This document shows positions 8,912 to 15,272 of a DNA stretch of 32,303 nt, piece by piece (position 1 is the first letter of the stretch; every line of letters starts with the position of its first letter). Made by a program: the position numbers and the translations under genes. Origin of the DNA: an uncultured Opitutales bacterium (GTDB lineage Bacteria > Verrucomicrobiota > Verrucomicrobiia > Opitutales > Intestinicryptomonadaceae); the NCBI GenBank assembly GCA_944389175.1, contig CALXLK010000017.1, positions 1 to 32,303 on the forward strand. The letters are read 5' to 3'. Below the pieces are notes generated by a model. The model made no database searches. It worked only from the letters and a program-made list of their open reading frames with translations, and was not told the origin of the DNA.

Positions 8912-9553
8912 CTATAACCTGACAAAGGAATTGTGCTTTTTTTCAAAGCCTATTTCCGACTCCGGCCCGTGGCCCGGCAAAACGGATGTGTCGTCGGGAA
9001 GCGTGTAGAGTTTTGTCTTTATGGCTTTTTCAAGAGTGGCGAAATCCCCCTCCCACAAGTCGGTGCGACCTATGCTGCCCGCAAACAACGCGTCTCCCGT
9101 AAACACCGCGCCAATGCCGTCGGCATCGACGTAATAGGCTATGCTGTCGGGGCTGTGGCCGAAAACTTCCATGCATTTTATCTTGAGCCCGGCAATTTCG
9201 AGCACGTCGCCGTCGCCCACCTTGACGTCTATCTTTGCAGATTTTAAGCCGTCGTCGGCGAACAGAACCTCCCTCTGAAAATCGGCGTCCTCGATTAAGG
9301 GCGAACCGTATTTCGAGGCGTACACCTTGGCCCCGCTCGAGGCCGCCAACTGGTGCACGTCCCAAATATGGTCCCAATGACCGTGGGTGATCAAAATCGC
9401 CGACAACTTGCGCGAAATAGACTTCAGTTTTTTCGAAATCGTCGAAGCCGCTCCCATCGGGCAGTCGACAAGCAGCGCCTCGTCGGAATTTTTTGGAAGA
9501 ATGAGATAGGCGTTCGTGCCTATTTGTCCGAGTTGGTATGAAATTATTTCCAT
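8912..9553 (-). CDS. metallo-beta-lactamase-fold hydrolase, glyoxalase II-like
   Basis: This 213-residue cytoplasmic protein has the complete binuclear metal set: THGHWDHIWD (HxHxDH), the FGHSPDS histidine, the bridging Asp in FTGDALFAGSIGRTDL, and PGHGPES near the C-terminus. The size and the GSIGRTD segment resemble YcbL/GloB-type hydrolases that cleave thioesters such as hydroxyacylglutathione, but the substrate is not determined. ATG at 9553 has GGGGA about 8 bases upstream and lies 2 bp after the esterase stop; a longer in-frame start at 9589 would overlap that gene and is rejected. It is followed after 1 bp by ribD. Confidence 0.9.
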   Translation of the reverse strand: MEIISYQLGQIGTNAYLILPKNSDEALLVDCPMGAASTISKKLKSISRKLSAILITHGHWDHIWDVHQLAASSGAKVYASKYGSPLIEDADFQREVLFADDGLKSAKIDVKVGDGDVLEIAGLKIKCMEVFGHSPDSIAYYVDADGIGAVFTGDALFAGSIGRTDLWEGDFATLEKAIKTKLYTLPDDTSVLPGHGPESEIGFEKKHNSFVRL

Positions 9554-9555
9554 AG

Positions 9556-10641
9556 TTATTTCCCCTTGTATTTGTTTATGCTCAGCCATTTGTCAAAAAG
9601 CTGCGGCCACGCAGAAACAAGGTCGCCCTGGTTGCGCAGCCCCAGCCCGTAGCCGTGCTTGCCGTCGGAGCAAAGCAGGAGATTGGCGTCGACCCCGGCG
9701 TCTTTTAAGGCCAAAAAGTACGCGATAGAGGCGTTCACATAGGCGGTGTCCTCGAGCGTTTGGACGATGAAGGCAGGCGGGGTATTCTTATTGACGCTCA
9801 AATTCTGGGCAAGCGCATAGCGCTGCGCGTATCCCGGATTGTCCGTATCGAAGGGCTCGGCGCCTATTTTAAGCGCCCTAAAAGTCGGGTCGTCGCAGTA
9901 GGCCGGATATATCAGGCACGCGCTGTCGGGGCGCGCCGAAATTTTATCTATATCGTCGAGGCCTTTGTACGATCTTGCCGCATAGCGGGCGCTCGCCCTC
10001 GCGCACAGGTTTGCCCCGGCGCTAAAGCCCATGAGGCATATCTTGTTGGGGTCTATGCCAAGTTCGTCGGCCGAAGCCCTCGCAACGCGCACCGCCCGCA
10101 AAATGTCGTATAGGGCCCCCTGCATGTTTTCGGGCACTCTGTACCAGAGTATCGCCGCCGCAACTCCGTGCTCGACCAGCCATTTTGCCACGCTGCCGCC
10201 CTCGTTGTCGGCCGAGAGCCCGCCGTATCCGCCCCCGGGACACACTATTACAAGCCCCGTTCTTTTGCCCGTTTTGGGCTTAAAAAATTCGAGCCTGGGC
10301 TTCGAGACATTCCAAATCCATCTGCGACCGGGCTCGCCCTTGCAAACCTCCTGCTTTATGCATGCATTCCCGGGCATTTCTACGCCCTTCCAGATGTCTA
10401 TGCACTTGCCCCCCTCGAATACGCTCTTACTCTCGAGCGGACCACTCTTGGAAGAGTCGGCCTGCGCGGCCGAAGCGGCGGGTGCGCCCGCCTGTGAAAC
10501 GGCGCGCGGGACTCCCGCCGATATCACGGCTGAATTTTTGCCGGGAGAAGCCTGCGCAGACACTGCGGCAAGCAATGACAATGAAACTGCCAATGCGGCG
10601 TTGTTTTTTAAAAATTTTACACTCTCGAAAATACTTCTCAT
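9556..10641 (-). CDS. exported alpha/beta-hydrolase esterase, paralogue 1 of 3
   Basis: This 361-residue protein starts with a signal peptide (MRSIFESVKFLKNNAALAVS, then a hydrophobic core to about residue 31), followed by a low-complexity Ala/Ser linker to about 70. The catalytic domain has the oxyanion-type CPGGG at 134-138, nucleophile Ser207 in GFSAGA, Asp298 in TLEDTAYV and His329 in KHGYGLG. This is the carbohydrate-esterase-like group related to acetyl-xylan and feruloyl esterases. It is clearly paralogous to the two genes at 11249-13233. ATG 10641 is chosen because GGGAGG lies upstream (spacing about 11) and the signal peptide begins there; 10662 is an alternative. It leads the long minus-strand gene run, with the promoter at 10693-10723. 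Confidence 0.88.
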   Translation of the reverse strand: MRSIFESVKFLKNNAALAVSLSLLAAVSAQASPGKNSAVISAGVPRAVSQAGAPAASAAQADSSKSGPLESKSVFEGGKCIDIWKGVEMPGNACIKQEVCKGEPGRRWIWNVSKPRLEFFKPKTGKRTGLVIVCPGGGYGGLSADNEGGSVAKWLVEHGVAAAILWYRVPENMQGALYDILRAVRVARASADELGIDPNKICLMGFSAGANLCARASARYAARSYKGLDDIDKISARPDSACLIYPAYCDDPTFRALKIGAEPFDTDNPGYAQRYALAQNLSVNKNTPPAFIVQTLEDTAYVNASIAYFLALKDAGVDANLLLCSDGKHGYGLGLRNQGDLVSAWPQLFDKWLSINKYKGK

Positions 10642-10692
10642 ACTCTTAAAGTCCTCCCGCATTCTGCCCGGAGAACCGAAATTTGCAAGCAT

Positions 10693-10723
10693 ATTGTAGC
10701 AGCCTCCCCCCAAATAAAAACAA
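10693..10723 (-). promoter_or_regulatory. extended -10 promoter for the esterase-mbl-ribD run
   Basis: On the minus strand TACAAT (10693-10698) is preceded by TGC, giving an extended -10 element, TGCTACAAT. A weak -35, TTGTTT, lies at 10718-10723 with a long 19-bp spacer. Initiation would be near 10686, leaving about 45 bases before the ATG at 10641, which contain the GGGAGG ribosome site. Confidence 0.55.
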
Positions 10724-10744
10724 TGCAAAAAATCACCCCATTAG

Positions 10745-10912
10745 GACATTTTTCTTTTCTTTTTTTTGGCCCGCGGGAGAGAAAAAAACATTCTTTTTTT
10801 TGGGGATTTTTTTTGGCGATGGTATGTTTTTTGGGGATTGTTTATGTGTGTGTGGGGGGGTGTAGGCGGGGAAAAAAAGGAGAGAGAAAAAAAGAGGGAA
10901 AAAAAGAAAAAA
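10745..10912. other. low-complexity, strand-asymmetric homopolymer-rich spacer
   Basis: Within the 607-bp gap 10642-11248, the plus strand of this segment is almost only T and G up to about 10866. It then becomes a 45-base uninterrupted purine run at 10868-10912. T8 runs, a G7 run (10854-10860) and three G4 runs (10802, 10833, 10868) occur. Open frames crossing it have extreme composition and no recognisable domain, so I call no gene. The rest of the gap holds the promoter at 10693 and the terminator at 11198; 10913-11197 shows nothing else I can support. Confidence 0.8.
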
Positions 10913-11197
10913 TAGAACGAATTTTGGCCGCCATTGGGCTAAATAATGCGCACTCCCAAGACGCAGTAGCCAAGCGCTCGAATGCGGCGCGCCGTTTAAA
11001 TTTAAAGCCCTTCGATGGCAGAATACAAAAAATCAACCTGCGACGTTAAGCAAAAACAGCGTATTGCGCGCACGCATGCCCCCTCGCTATTATCATACCC
11101 CCCCCGAAGAATCAGGGCCGCAAAAAAAGAGAGTGCGGGCAAATATGTCGAAAAACTCCTCTATTTTCCACAACCAATAGGAGAAAATATTCCAAAG

Positions 11198-11230
11198 AAA
11201 AAAAACGGCGCAAGAGAATATCCCGCGCCG
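11198..11230 (-). terminator. intrinsic terminator of the tandem esterase operon
   Basis: On the minus strand a 10-bp stem (11221-11230 with 11206-11215, two G-T pairs) with a 5-base loop is followed by eight T. It lies about 20 bp after the stop of the esterase at 11249. Confidence 0.88.
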
Positions 11231-11248
11231 AAATCAGCCTTTAAAATG

Positions 11249-12298
11249 CTACTTTTGCCCCGGCAAGAAGCCCGATATCTGCAGGTATTTTGCCAAAAGT
11301 TTTGGCCACATGGAGACCATGGTGTCGGTTTTGCGCGCGGCCAAACCGTAGCCGTGGCCGCCTTTGTCGCAGTAGTAGAGGTTTGCGTCTACGCCGGCGT
11401 CTTTGAGCGCCAAGAAGTACGCTATCGACGAATTCTTGCACGACTTGTCGTCGAGAGTCTGAACTATAAAGGCCGGCGGCGTATTCTTATCGACATTCAA
11501 ATGGGGCGAAAGGGCGTAGTCTTGGGTATAGTCTCTAACCTGCAAATCCTCCCTGACGCGCTCAACCCAGCGCATGCGGTACATCTGGGCGTCGAGATAC
11601 GCCGGATACACAAGTACGGTGGCGTCGGGGCGGGCGCTCTCGCGGTCGATGCCGTCGAGCTTTTCGTACCAGTCTCTATTGTACTGGGTGCTTATGCGCG
11701 CCGACAAATCCGCGCCTGCGCTAAAGCCCATAACGGCGATTTTATCGGGATTGACGCCCCATTTTTTTGCGTTTGCGCGAACTATGCGGATAGCCCTCTG
11801 AACATCCATAAGGGCTCCCTGGGTGTTGTCGGGGACCCTGTAGCAGAGTATTCCGGCCGATACCCCCAAAGAATTGAGGTACTCGGCTATTTCATACCCC
11901 TCGTTTTTCATCGACAGGAAGCTGTATCCGCCGCCCGGGCAAATAACGACAAACCCCGAACCGGGCTTCCCCGTCAAAAACAATTCCATCTTGGGCTTCG
12001 AGACATTTCTTAAGAACATGCGCTTGCCCATATTCTGAGGCTCTTGGCAGGCGTTGCCGCGCGCGCACTGCCCCCATATATAGACTACCGGGCGCGAATT
12101 TTCCTCCGTGTAGACCACGGTGGACTTGCCTGTATCCGAAGATTTTTCGGCCGGCGTTGTCGCCGGTTTTGCCGCGCTTTTCTGAGCGTTATTAACAGCG
12201 CAGCCAGTTTTATCGCCGGAGCATTCGGCGGAATTTGTCGCGCAGGAAACGCACGCAATTGCCGCGCAGGCCAACAAAATAGCATACATGTTTTTCAT
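11249..12298 (-). CDS. alpha/beta-hydrolase esterase lipoprotein, paralogue 2 of 3
   Basis: The 349-residue protein begins with a short hydrophobic signal ending in cysteines (AIAC at 16 or VSC at 19), so it is probably a lipoprotein. A Ser/Thr/Ala linker follows to about 60. The catalytic domain matches the neighbours: CPGGG at 120-124, Ser193 in GFSAGA, Asp284 in TLDDKSC and His315 in GGHGYGL, with a shared FIVQTL-FLALKDAGV block. It probably removes ester substituents from polysaccharides at the cell envelope; the exact substrate is not known. ATG 12298 has AGAGGT about 5 bases upstream and lies 2 bp after the stop of paralogue 3. A strong terminator follows. Confidence 0.88.
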   Translation of the reverse strand: MKNMYAILLACAAIACVSCATNSAECSGDKTGCAVNNAQKSAAKPATTPAEKSSDTGKSTVVYTEENSRPVVYIWGQCARGNACQEPQNMGKRMFLRNVSKPKMELFLTGKPGSGFVVICPGGGYSFLSMKNEGYEIAEYLNSLGVSAGILCYRVPDNTQGALMDVQRAIRIVRANAKKWGVNPDKIAVMGFSAGADLSARISTQYNRDWYEKLDGIDRESARPDATVLVYPAYLDAQMYRMRWVERVREDLQVRDYTQDYALSPHLNVDKNTPPAFIVQTLDDKSCKNSSIAYFLALKDAGVDANLYYCDKGGHGYGLAARKTDTMVSMWPKLLAKYLQISGFLPGQK

Positions 12299-12300
12299 AT

Positions 12301-13233
12301 TTACCTCTTTTTATGATTTTCAGCATCGAGCTCGGCAAACTTCTTCTTTAGCCAAGCTATAAATAGGTCGGGCCACTGCCCTATAAGCTCGCCGGGGCGC
12401 TCCATGCCAAAGCCGTGTCCGCCCCTGTCGAACATGTGGAATTCGACGGGCACCCCCGCTTTTTTGAGAGCCAAAAAGTAGGCCACCGACGAATTCACCC
12501 AGGCCCTGTCGTCCAAAGCCTGCACTATAAAGGCCGCGGGCGTACCGCCGGAAACGGGCAACTCTTTCGATACGGCATAGTCGCTATTGTAGTCTATGCT
12601 TTCGCGCTTTTTCATGCTCGCCCAGCACTGCTGGAAAGTCGGCTCGTCGCAATAGGCCGGGTAAATTAGGCCTGTGAGATTGGGGACGGGCGACTCTTTG
12701 TCAATTTTGTCGACTTCCGCATAAGAGGGCTGCGCATTTGCCGCGCGTGCCGTCAAGTTTGCCCCGGCGCTAAAGCCCATGACGGCGATTTTATCGCCTG
12801 CGACATTCAGCTGTTCAGCATTCGCCCTAACAAACCTTACGGCGCGCTGCAAGTCGGCCAGGGCGCCGGCCCTGTTATCCGGAGTTCTATAGCTTAAGAC
12901 GCCCGCAGATATGCCATTTTCGGCGAGGCGTCGGGCGACCTTCGTCCCTTCGGCGTCGTAGGATAAAATTTTATATCCGCCGCCCGGGCATACTATGACA
13001 AACGGAGTCGGCTTGTCCGACTTTGCTTGGAAAATCTCAAGCGACGGCGCCTGGGTCCCGGATATTATCCGGTCTCCGTTTTTGCGGACTTTGCATGCAA
13101 ATTCCGACTTTTGAACCTCCGGTATTTTTGCCTCGAGCCATATTTGGACGAGTTTTCCCTGCGGGTTCTGCGCCAGCGAGGCCGAAACACCCCACCAGAG
13201 AAGCGCCGCTATAAATATAGGCTTTGTAGTCAT
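12301..13233 (-). CDS. exported alpha/beta-hydrolase esterase, paralogue 3 of 3
   Basis: This 310-residue protein has a signal peptide (MTTKPIFIAALLWWGVSASL, cleavage near AQN) and a short linker. Catalytic landmarks are CPGGG at 82-86, Ser155 in GFSAGA, Asp242 in ALDDRAW and His273 in GGHGFGM. It is the smallest of the three paralogues and lacks the long low-complexity linker. It is the first gene of a two-gene operon with paralogue 2 (gap 2 bp). No clear Shine-Dalgarno precedes the ATG at 13233, and I found no convincing promoter in the 54 bp upstream; read-through from the small membrane-protein gene is possible if the weak hairpin at 13288 leaks. Confidence 0.88.
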   Translation of the reverse strand: MTTKPIFIAALLWWGVSASLAQNPQGKLVQIWLEAKIPEVQKSEFACKVRKNGDRIISGTQAPSLEIFQAKSDKPTPFVIVCPGGGYKILSYDAEGTKVARRLAENGISAGVLSYRTPDNRAGALADLQRAVRFVRANAEQLNVAGDKIAVMGFSAGANLTARAANAQPSYAEVDKIDKESPVPNLTGLIYPAYCDEPTFQQCWASMKKRESIDYNSDYAVSKELPVSGGTPAAFIVQALDDRAWVNSSVAYFLALKKAGVPVEFHMFDRGGHGFGMERPGELIGQWPDLFIAWLKKKFAELDAENHKKR

Positions 13234-13287
13234 CGAAACGCTATTAATTCGGCAAGTGCCTAAATTTTTTGGCTCCGCGCGTCAAGG

Positions 13288-13321
13288 AAATAAAGGCGCC
13301 TCAAAACGGCTAAAAGCGCCT
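13288..13321 (-). terminator. weak intrinsic terminator overlapping a gene end
   Basis: On the minus strand AGGCGC (end of the small membrane-protein gene) pairs with GCGCCT across a 16-base loop, followed by TTATTT. The stem is short and the T-run interrupted, so termination may be partial. Confidence 0.4.
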
Positions 13322-13591
13322 GCCCAAATAGACGCCTGCTGCTATGAGGAAAGCCGCCGACATCAGGGAAAAGACTATGAAGGCAAGCATGGCAAATAGA
13401 AAGACCGGCCACTGGGAAAGTGGATTGACGATACAGGCCCTTGAAATCATGCTCACTGACACGGCGACAATAGCGCACAAAGCCGAACGGCCTATTAGGC
13501 AGAAGAATTTCTTATACGACACTGCGCCTGAACAGCAGCCGTGCCCGCCCGAACCGCCAGAGACGTAAGATGTTAAATTTTCCTCTTGCAT
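13310..13591 (-). CDS. small Cys-rich two-helix membrane protein, unknown
   Basis: I do not recognise this 93-residue protein. A polar, Gly/Ser/Cys-rich N-terminus (SGGSGGHGCCSGA at about 10-22) precedes two hydrophobic segments: about 30-50 (FFCLIGRSALCAIVAVSVSM) and about 60-90 (WPVFLFAMLAFIVFSLMSAA and on), ending GRRF. ATG 13591 is preferred because AAGG lies 7 bases upstream; the open frame back to 13663 has no such signal. It lies between the esterase operon and tRNA-Ile in the same direction. The vicinal cysteines could bind metal or form a disulfide, which is speculation. Coding status rests on the membrane-protein pattern and the ribosome site. Confidence 0.65.
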   Translation of the reverse strand: MQEENLTSYVSGGSGGHGCCSGAVSYKKFFCLIGRSALCAIVAVSVSMISRACIVNPLSQWPVFLFAMLAFIVFSLMSAAFLIAAGVYLGRRF

Positions 13592-13852
13592 ACAATACCT
13601 TGGTTGAATTTTGAAACAGAACGCGCGCCGGCGCGCTTGCTCATCGTGTAAAAACACTGGCAATATTCAACAAAAAAAGTTTTTTCGCCGCGCAAAATCA
13701 AGAGCGGGATTGCGGGCTTTGCCCGCCGATTCACGCCCGCAGGACTTGGTATGCGCAAAGGGCCGTTTCTGTCCCTGTTTGCCCGAGCCGATACCTTGTT
13801 TGCAAAACCCGATGGGGAAAGGGGAGAGAGAGGGCATATCAGCCGTTTTGCT
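13592..13852. other. intergenic stretch without a supported gene
   Basis: The 304 bp between the small membrane protein and tRNA-Ile hold no ORF I trust. Visible items are a perfect 14-bp palindrome GCGCGCCGGCGCGC at 13623-13636, a GCGGGC-TTT-GCCCGC hairpin near 13715, and the tRNA terminator at the right end. A weak minus-strand promoter (TTGTTG, 17 bp, TACACG) around 13640-13670 could serve the small gene. Confidence 0.5.
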
Positions 13853-13888
13853 AAAAAATAAAAAAAGGCGCGGAAAAGATTCCGCACC
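13853..13888 (-). terminator. intrinsic terminator of tRNA-Ile
   Basis: On the minus strand GGTGCGGAA pairs with TTCCGCGCC (13880-13888 with 13867-13875, one G-T pair) around a 4-base loop, followed by TTTTTTTATTTTTT. It begins 8 bp after the tRNA. Confidence 0.92.
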
Positions 13889-13895
13889 TAAAAAT

Positions 13896-13971
13896 TGGTG
13901 GGCCGGGAGGGGATTGAACCCCCGACCAAGCGATTATGAGTCGCCTGCTCTAACCCCTGAGCTACCGGCCC
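13896..13971 (-). tRNA. tRNA-Ile2 (CAU, lysidine-type)
   Basis: A complete 76-nt cloverleaf with encoded CCA: acceptor GGGCCGG/CCGGCCC, D arm GCTC/GAGC, anticodon stem GGCGA/TCGCT with loop CTCATAA, T stem GGGGG/CCCCC-type with TTCAATC. The anticodon is CAU. The stretch from the D arm through the anticodon arm matches the E. coli ileX tRNA almost base for base (AGAGCAGGCGACTCATAATC), unlike elongator or initiator Met tRNAs. C34 is therefore expected to be changed to lysidine by TilS so that it reads AUA. AUA is a very common Ile codon in this window, so this tRNA should be heavily used. Confidence 0.93.
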
Positions 13972-14042
13972 TTGATTAAAGCGCATACCTTGCCAGGCTT
14001 TGCGTACAAAGTCAAGAATCTTCTTTCAGGAATTGAAAATTT

Positions 14043-14549
14043 TTATGTTTTCATGAAAACGGCCACTGTAAAAGCCGCTATTGAAGCGCTTACAAATACC
14101 ACTTTTAGCACCATTGAAAGAAAAGTTCCCATAAACGCGCCGAAGCCCGCCTTCATGGAATTTCTAATTTCCGAGCCGCCGAGCCACTCGAAAACAAACG
14201 CCATTATAAGCGGCATTATAAATATCCACACGAAAAAAGGCTGCATAAATATGCCCAAAACTGAGCCGATTATGGCCCCCAAGCCTCCGCGCCACGTCGC
14301 GCCGAATTTTTTTGCCCCTGCCCACGAAAGCAAGAGGTCGAGCATCTGGACAAGTCCGAGAAATATGCATACGACGACGACGAAAGGCCAGCCGAAGGCC
14401 GCCGGCAACAACAGCTTGACGCCCACCACGACAAACCCGACAAGAAAGGCCCCCGGAAGCACGGGGACAATGCAGCCCGCCAGCGCCGTCAACAACAGCA
14501 GGTACGACAGCGCCAAAATTGAAAACGTATATGGATCTTCGAAGTTCAT
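14043..14549 (-). CDS. DUF456 family membrane protein
   Basis: The 168-residue protein is mostly hydrophobic with about five membrane segments. DUF456 hallmarks are the VLPGAFLVGF segment after the first helix and the repeated glycine motif GAKKFGATWRGGLGAIIG followed by SVLGIFMQP. A second glycine-rich stretch (MKAGFGAFMGTFLSMVLKV) repeats this pattern near the C-terminus. The family's function is unknown; it lies in the inner membrane. The gene runs toward tRNA-Ile, 71 bp away, with no clear terminator between, so co-transcription is possible. Upstream, TTGACC and TATTAT sit 19 bp apart, but the latter abuts the ATG, so the promoter is uncertain. It is divergent from the unknown gene at 14695. 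Confidence 0.85.
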   Translation of the reverse strand: MNFEDPYTFSILALSYLLLLTALAGCIVPVLPGAFLVGFVVVGVKLLLPAAFGWPFVVVVCIFLGLVQMLDLLLSWAGAKKFGATWRGGLGAIIGSVLGIFMQPFFVWIFIMPLIMAFVFEWLGGSEIRNSMKAGFGAFMGTFLSMVLKVVFVSASIAAFTVAVFMKT

Positions 14550-14694
14550 AATAATAGGTCGGCAATGTTAAAATCGGTCAAAATTGTCTGCTAAAAAGCA
14601 CGCATAATTGCGGGTCAAAAGTCAAAGAACAATCATTTAATGCTTGAAAACATTCGCGTATCATACATAAGTGTTGGGCGAACGAATATATACT

Positions 14695-15213
14695 ATGGAC
14701 GGCAAAGACAACAAAATTTTAGAGCTAATAACAAAGGAAAAGTTTTTGGCTTTCTTCGACGTTAAGAAGATGGGCGAAACTGGCGAAAGCGTTTTAGACG
14801 GCCTGTGCAAAGTCGCCTGCCCGGTCGACAACGACACGTTCAACTACATATCCGTGACCTTCATTTTCGACACCCCGAGCGAGTCGGCGCTGCTTAATGC
14901 AAAGCGCATTATCTCGAAACTTACCGCCGAAGAGATTATGCGCTACATACCCGACGCCTACGCCATAACCTCCCTCGCCGCGCCGAAACAGCAGCCGCAA
15001 AGCTACGTACACCAAATAGACATCATTTTCAAGAACCGCCTTCCCTCTGACAAGCGCGAACTTGTCAACAAGATAGTCTACGCCCTGCGCAACGCTGCCC
15101 TGCTCAACACGGAAACGCCCCAATTCTGGGACGAGGAGACCGCTCCCGAGGCAAGCGAAGCGGAAAAATCGAACTGGTCGGCGCGACTAAAGGCCTTTTT
15201 GGGAATCCAATAG
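14695..15213 (+). CDS. unrecognised 172-residue cytoplasmic protein
   Basis: I do not recognise this protein. It has no signal peptide or membrane segment. It is acidic with an alpha/beta pattern, including FNYISVTFIFDTPSESALL and YVHQIDIIFKNRLP, and ends with an acidic stretch (WDEETAPEASEAEK) and WSARLKAFLG. The central part, with a strand, an Ala-rich helix (LTAEEIMRYI), and a second strand-helix unit, hints at a small repeated fold. ATG 14695 is preferred over a GTG at 14671; neither has a clear Shine-Dalgarno. A good terminator follows 11 bp after the stop, so it is probably a single-gene unit. Confidence 0.8.
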   Translation: MDGKDNKILELITKEKFLAFFDVKKMGETGESVLDGLCKVACPVDNDTFNYISVTFIFDTPSESALLNAKRIISKLTAEEIMRYIPDAYAITSLAAPKQQPQSYVHQIDIIFKNRLPSDKRELVNKIVYALRNAALLNTETPQFWDEETAPEASEAEKSNWSARLKAFLGIQ

Positions 15214-15224
15214 ATTTAAAACGC

Positions 15225-15256
15225 GGCCGTTTCAAATACAGAAACGGTCTTTTATT
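15225..15256 (+). terminator. intrinsic terminator after the 14695 gene
   Basis: GGCCGTTTC (15225-15233) pairs with GAAACGGTC (15241-15249) with one G-T pair around a 7-base loop, followed by TTTTATT. It separates the unknown gene from argS. Confidence 0.85.
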
Positions 15257-15272
15257 GTAAAAAGAATTTGTT

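Noticed and set aside
10723..11049. Plus-strand 108-codon open frame in the low-complexity spacer
   Set aside because: Composition is dictated by homopolymer tracts (runs of Lys, Arg, Phe, Gly), with no ribosome site and no domain.
13623..13636. Perfect palindrome GCGCGCCGGCGCGC as an operator or attachment site
   Set aside because: Simple GC alternation is easily palindromic, and no regulator, integrase or repeat copy supports a site.
13896..13971. tRNA-Met reading of the CAU-anticodon tRNA
   Set aside because: The D-arm to anticodon-arm sequence matches lysidine-type tRNA-Ile rather than initiator or elongator Met.
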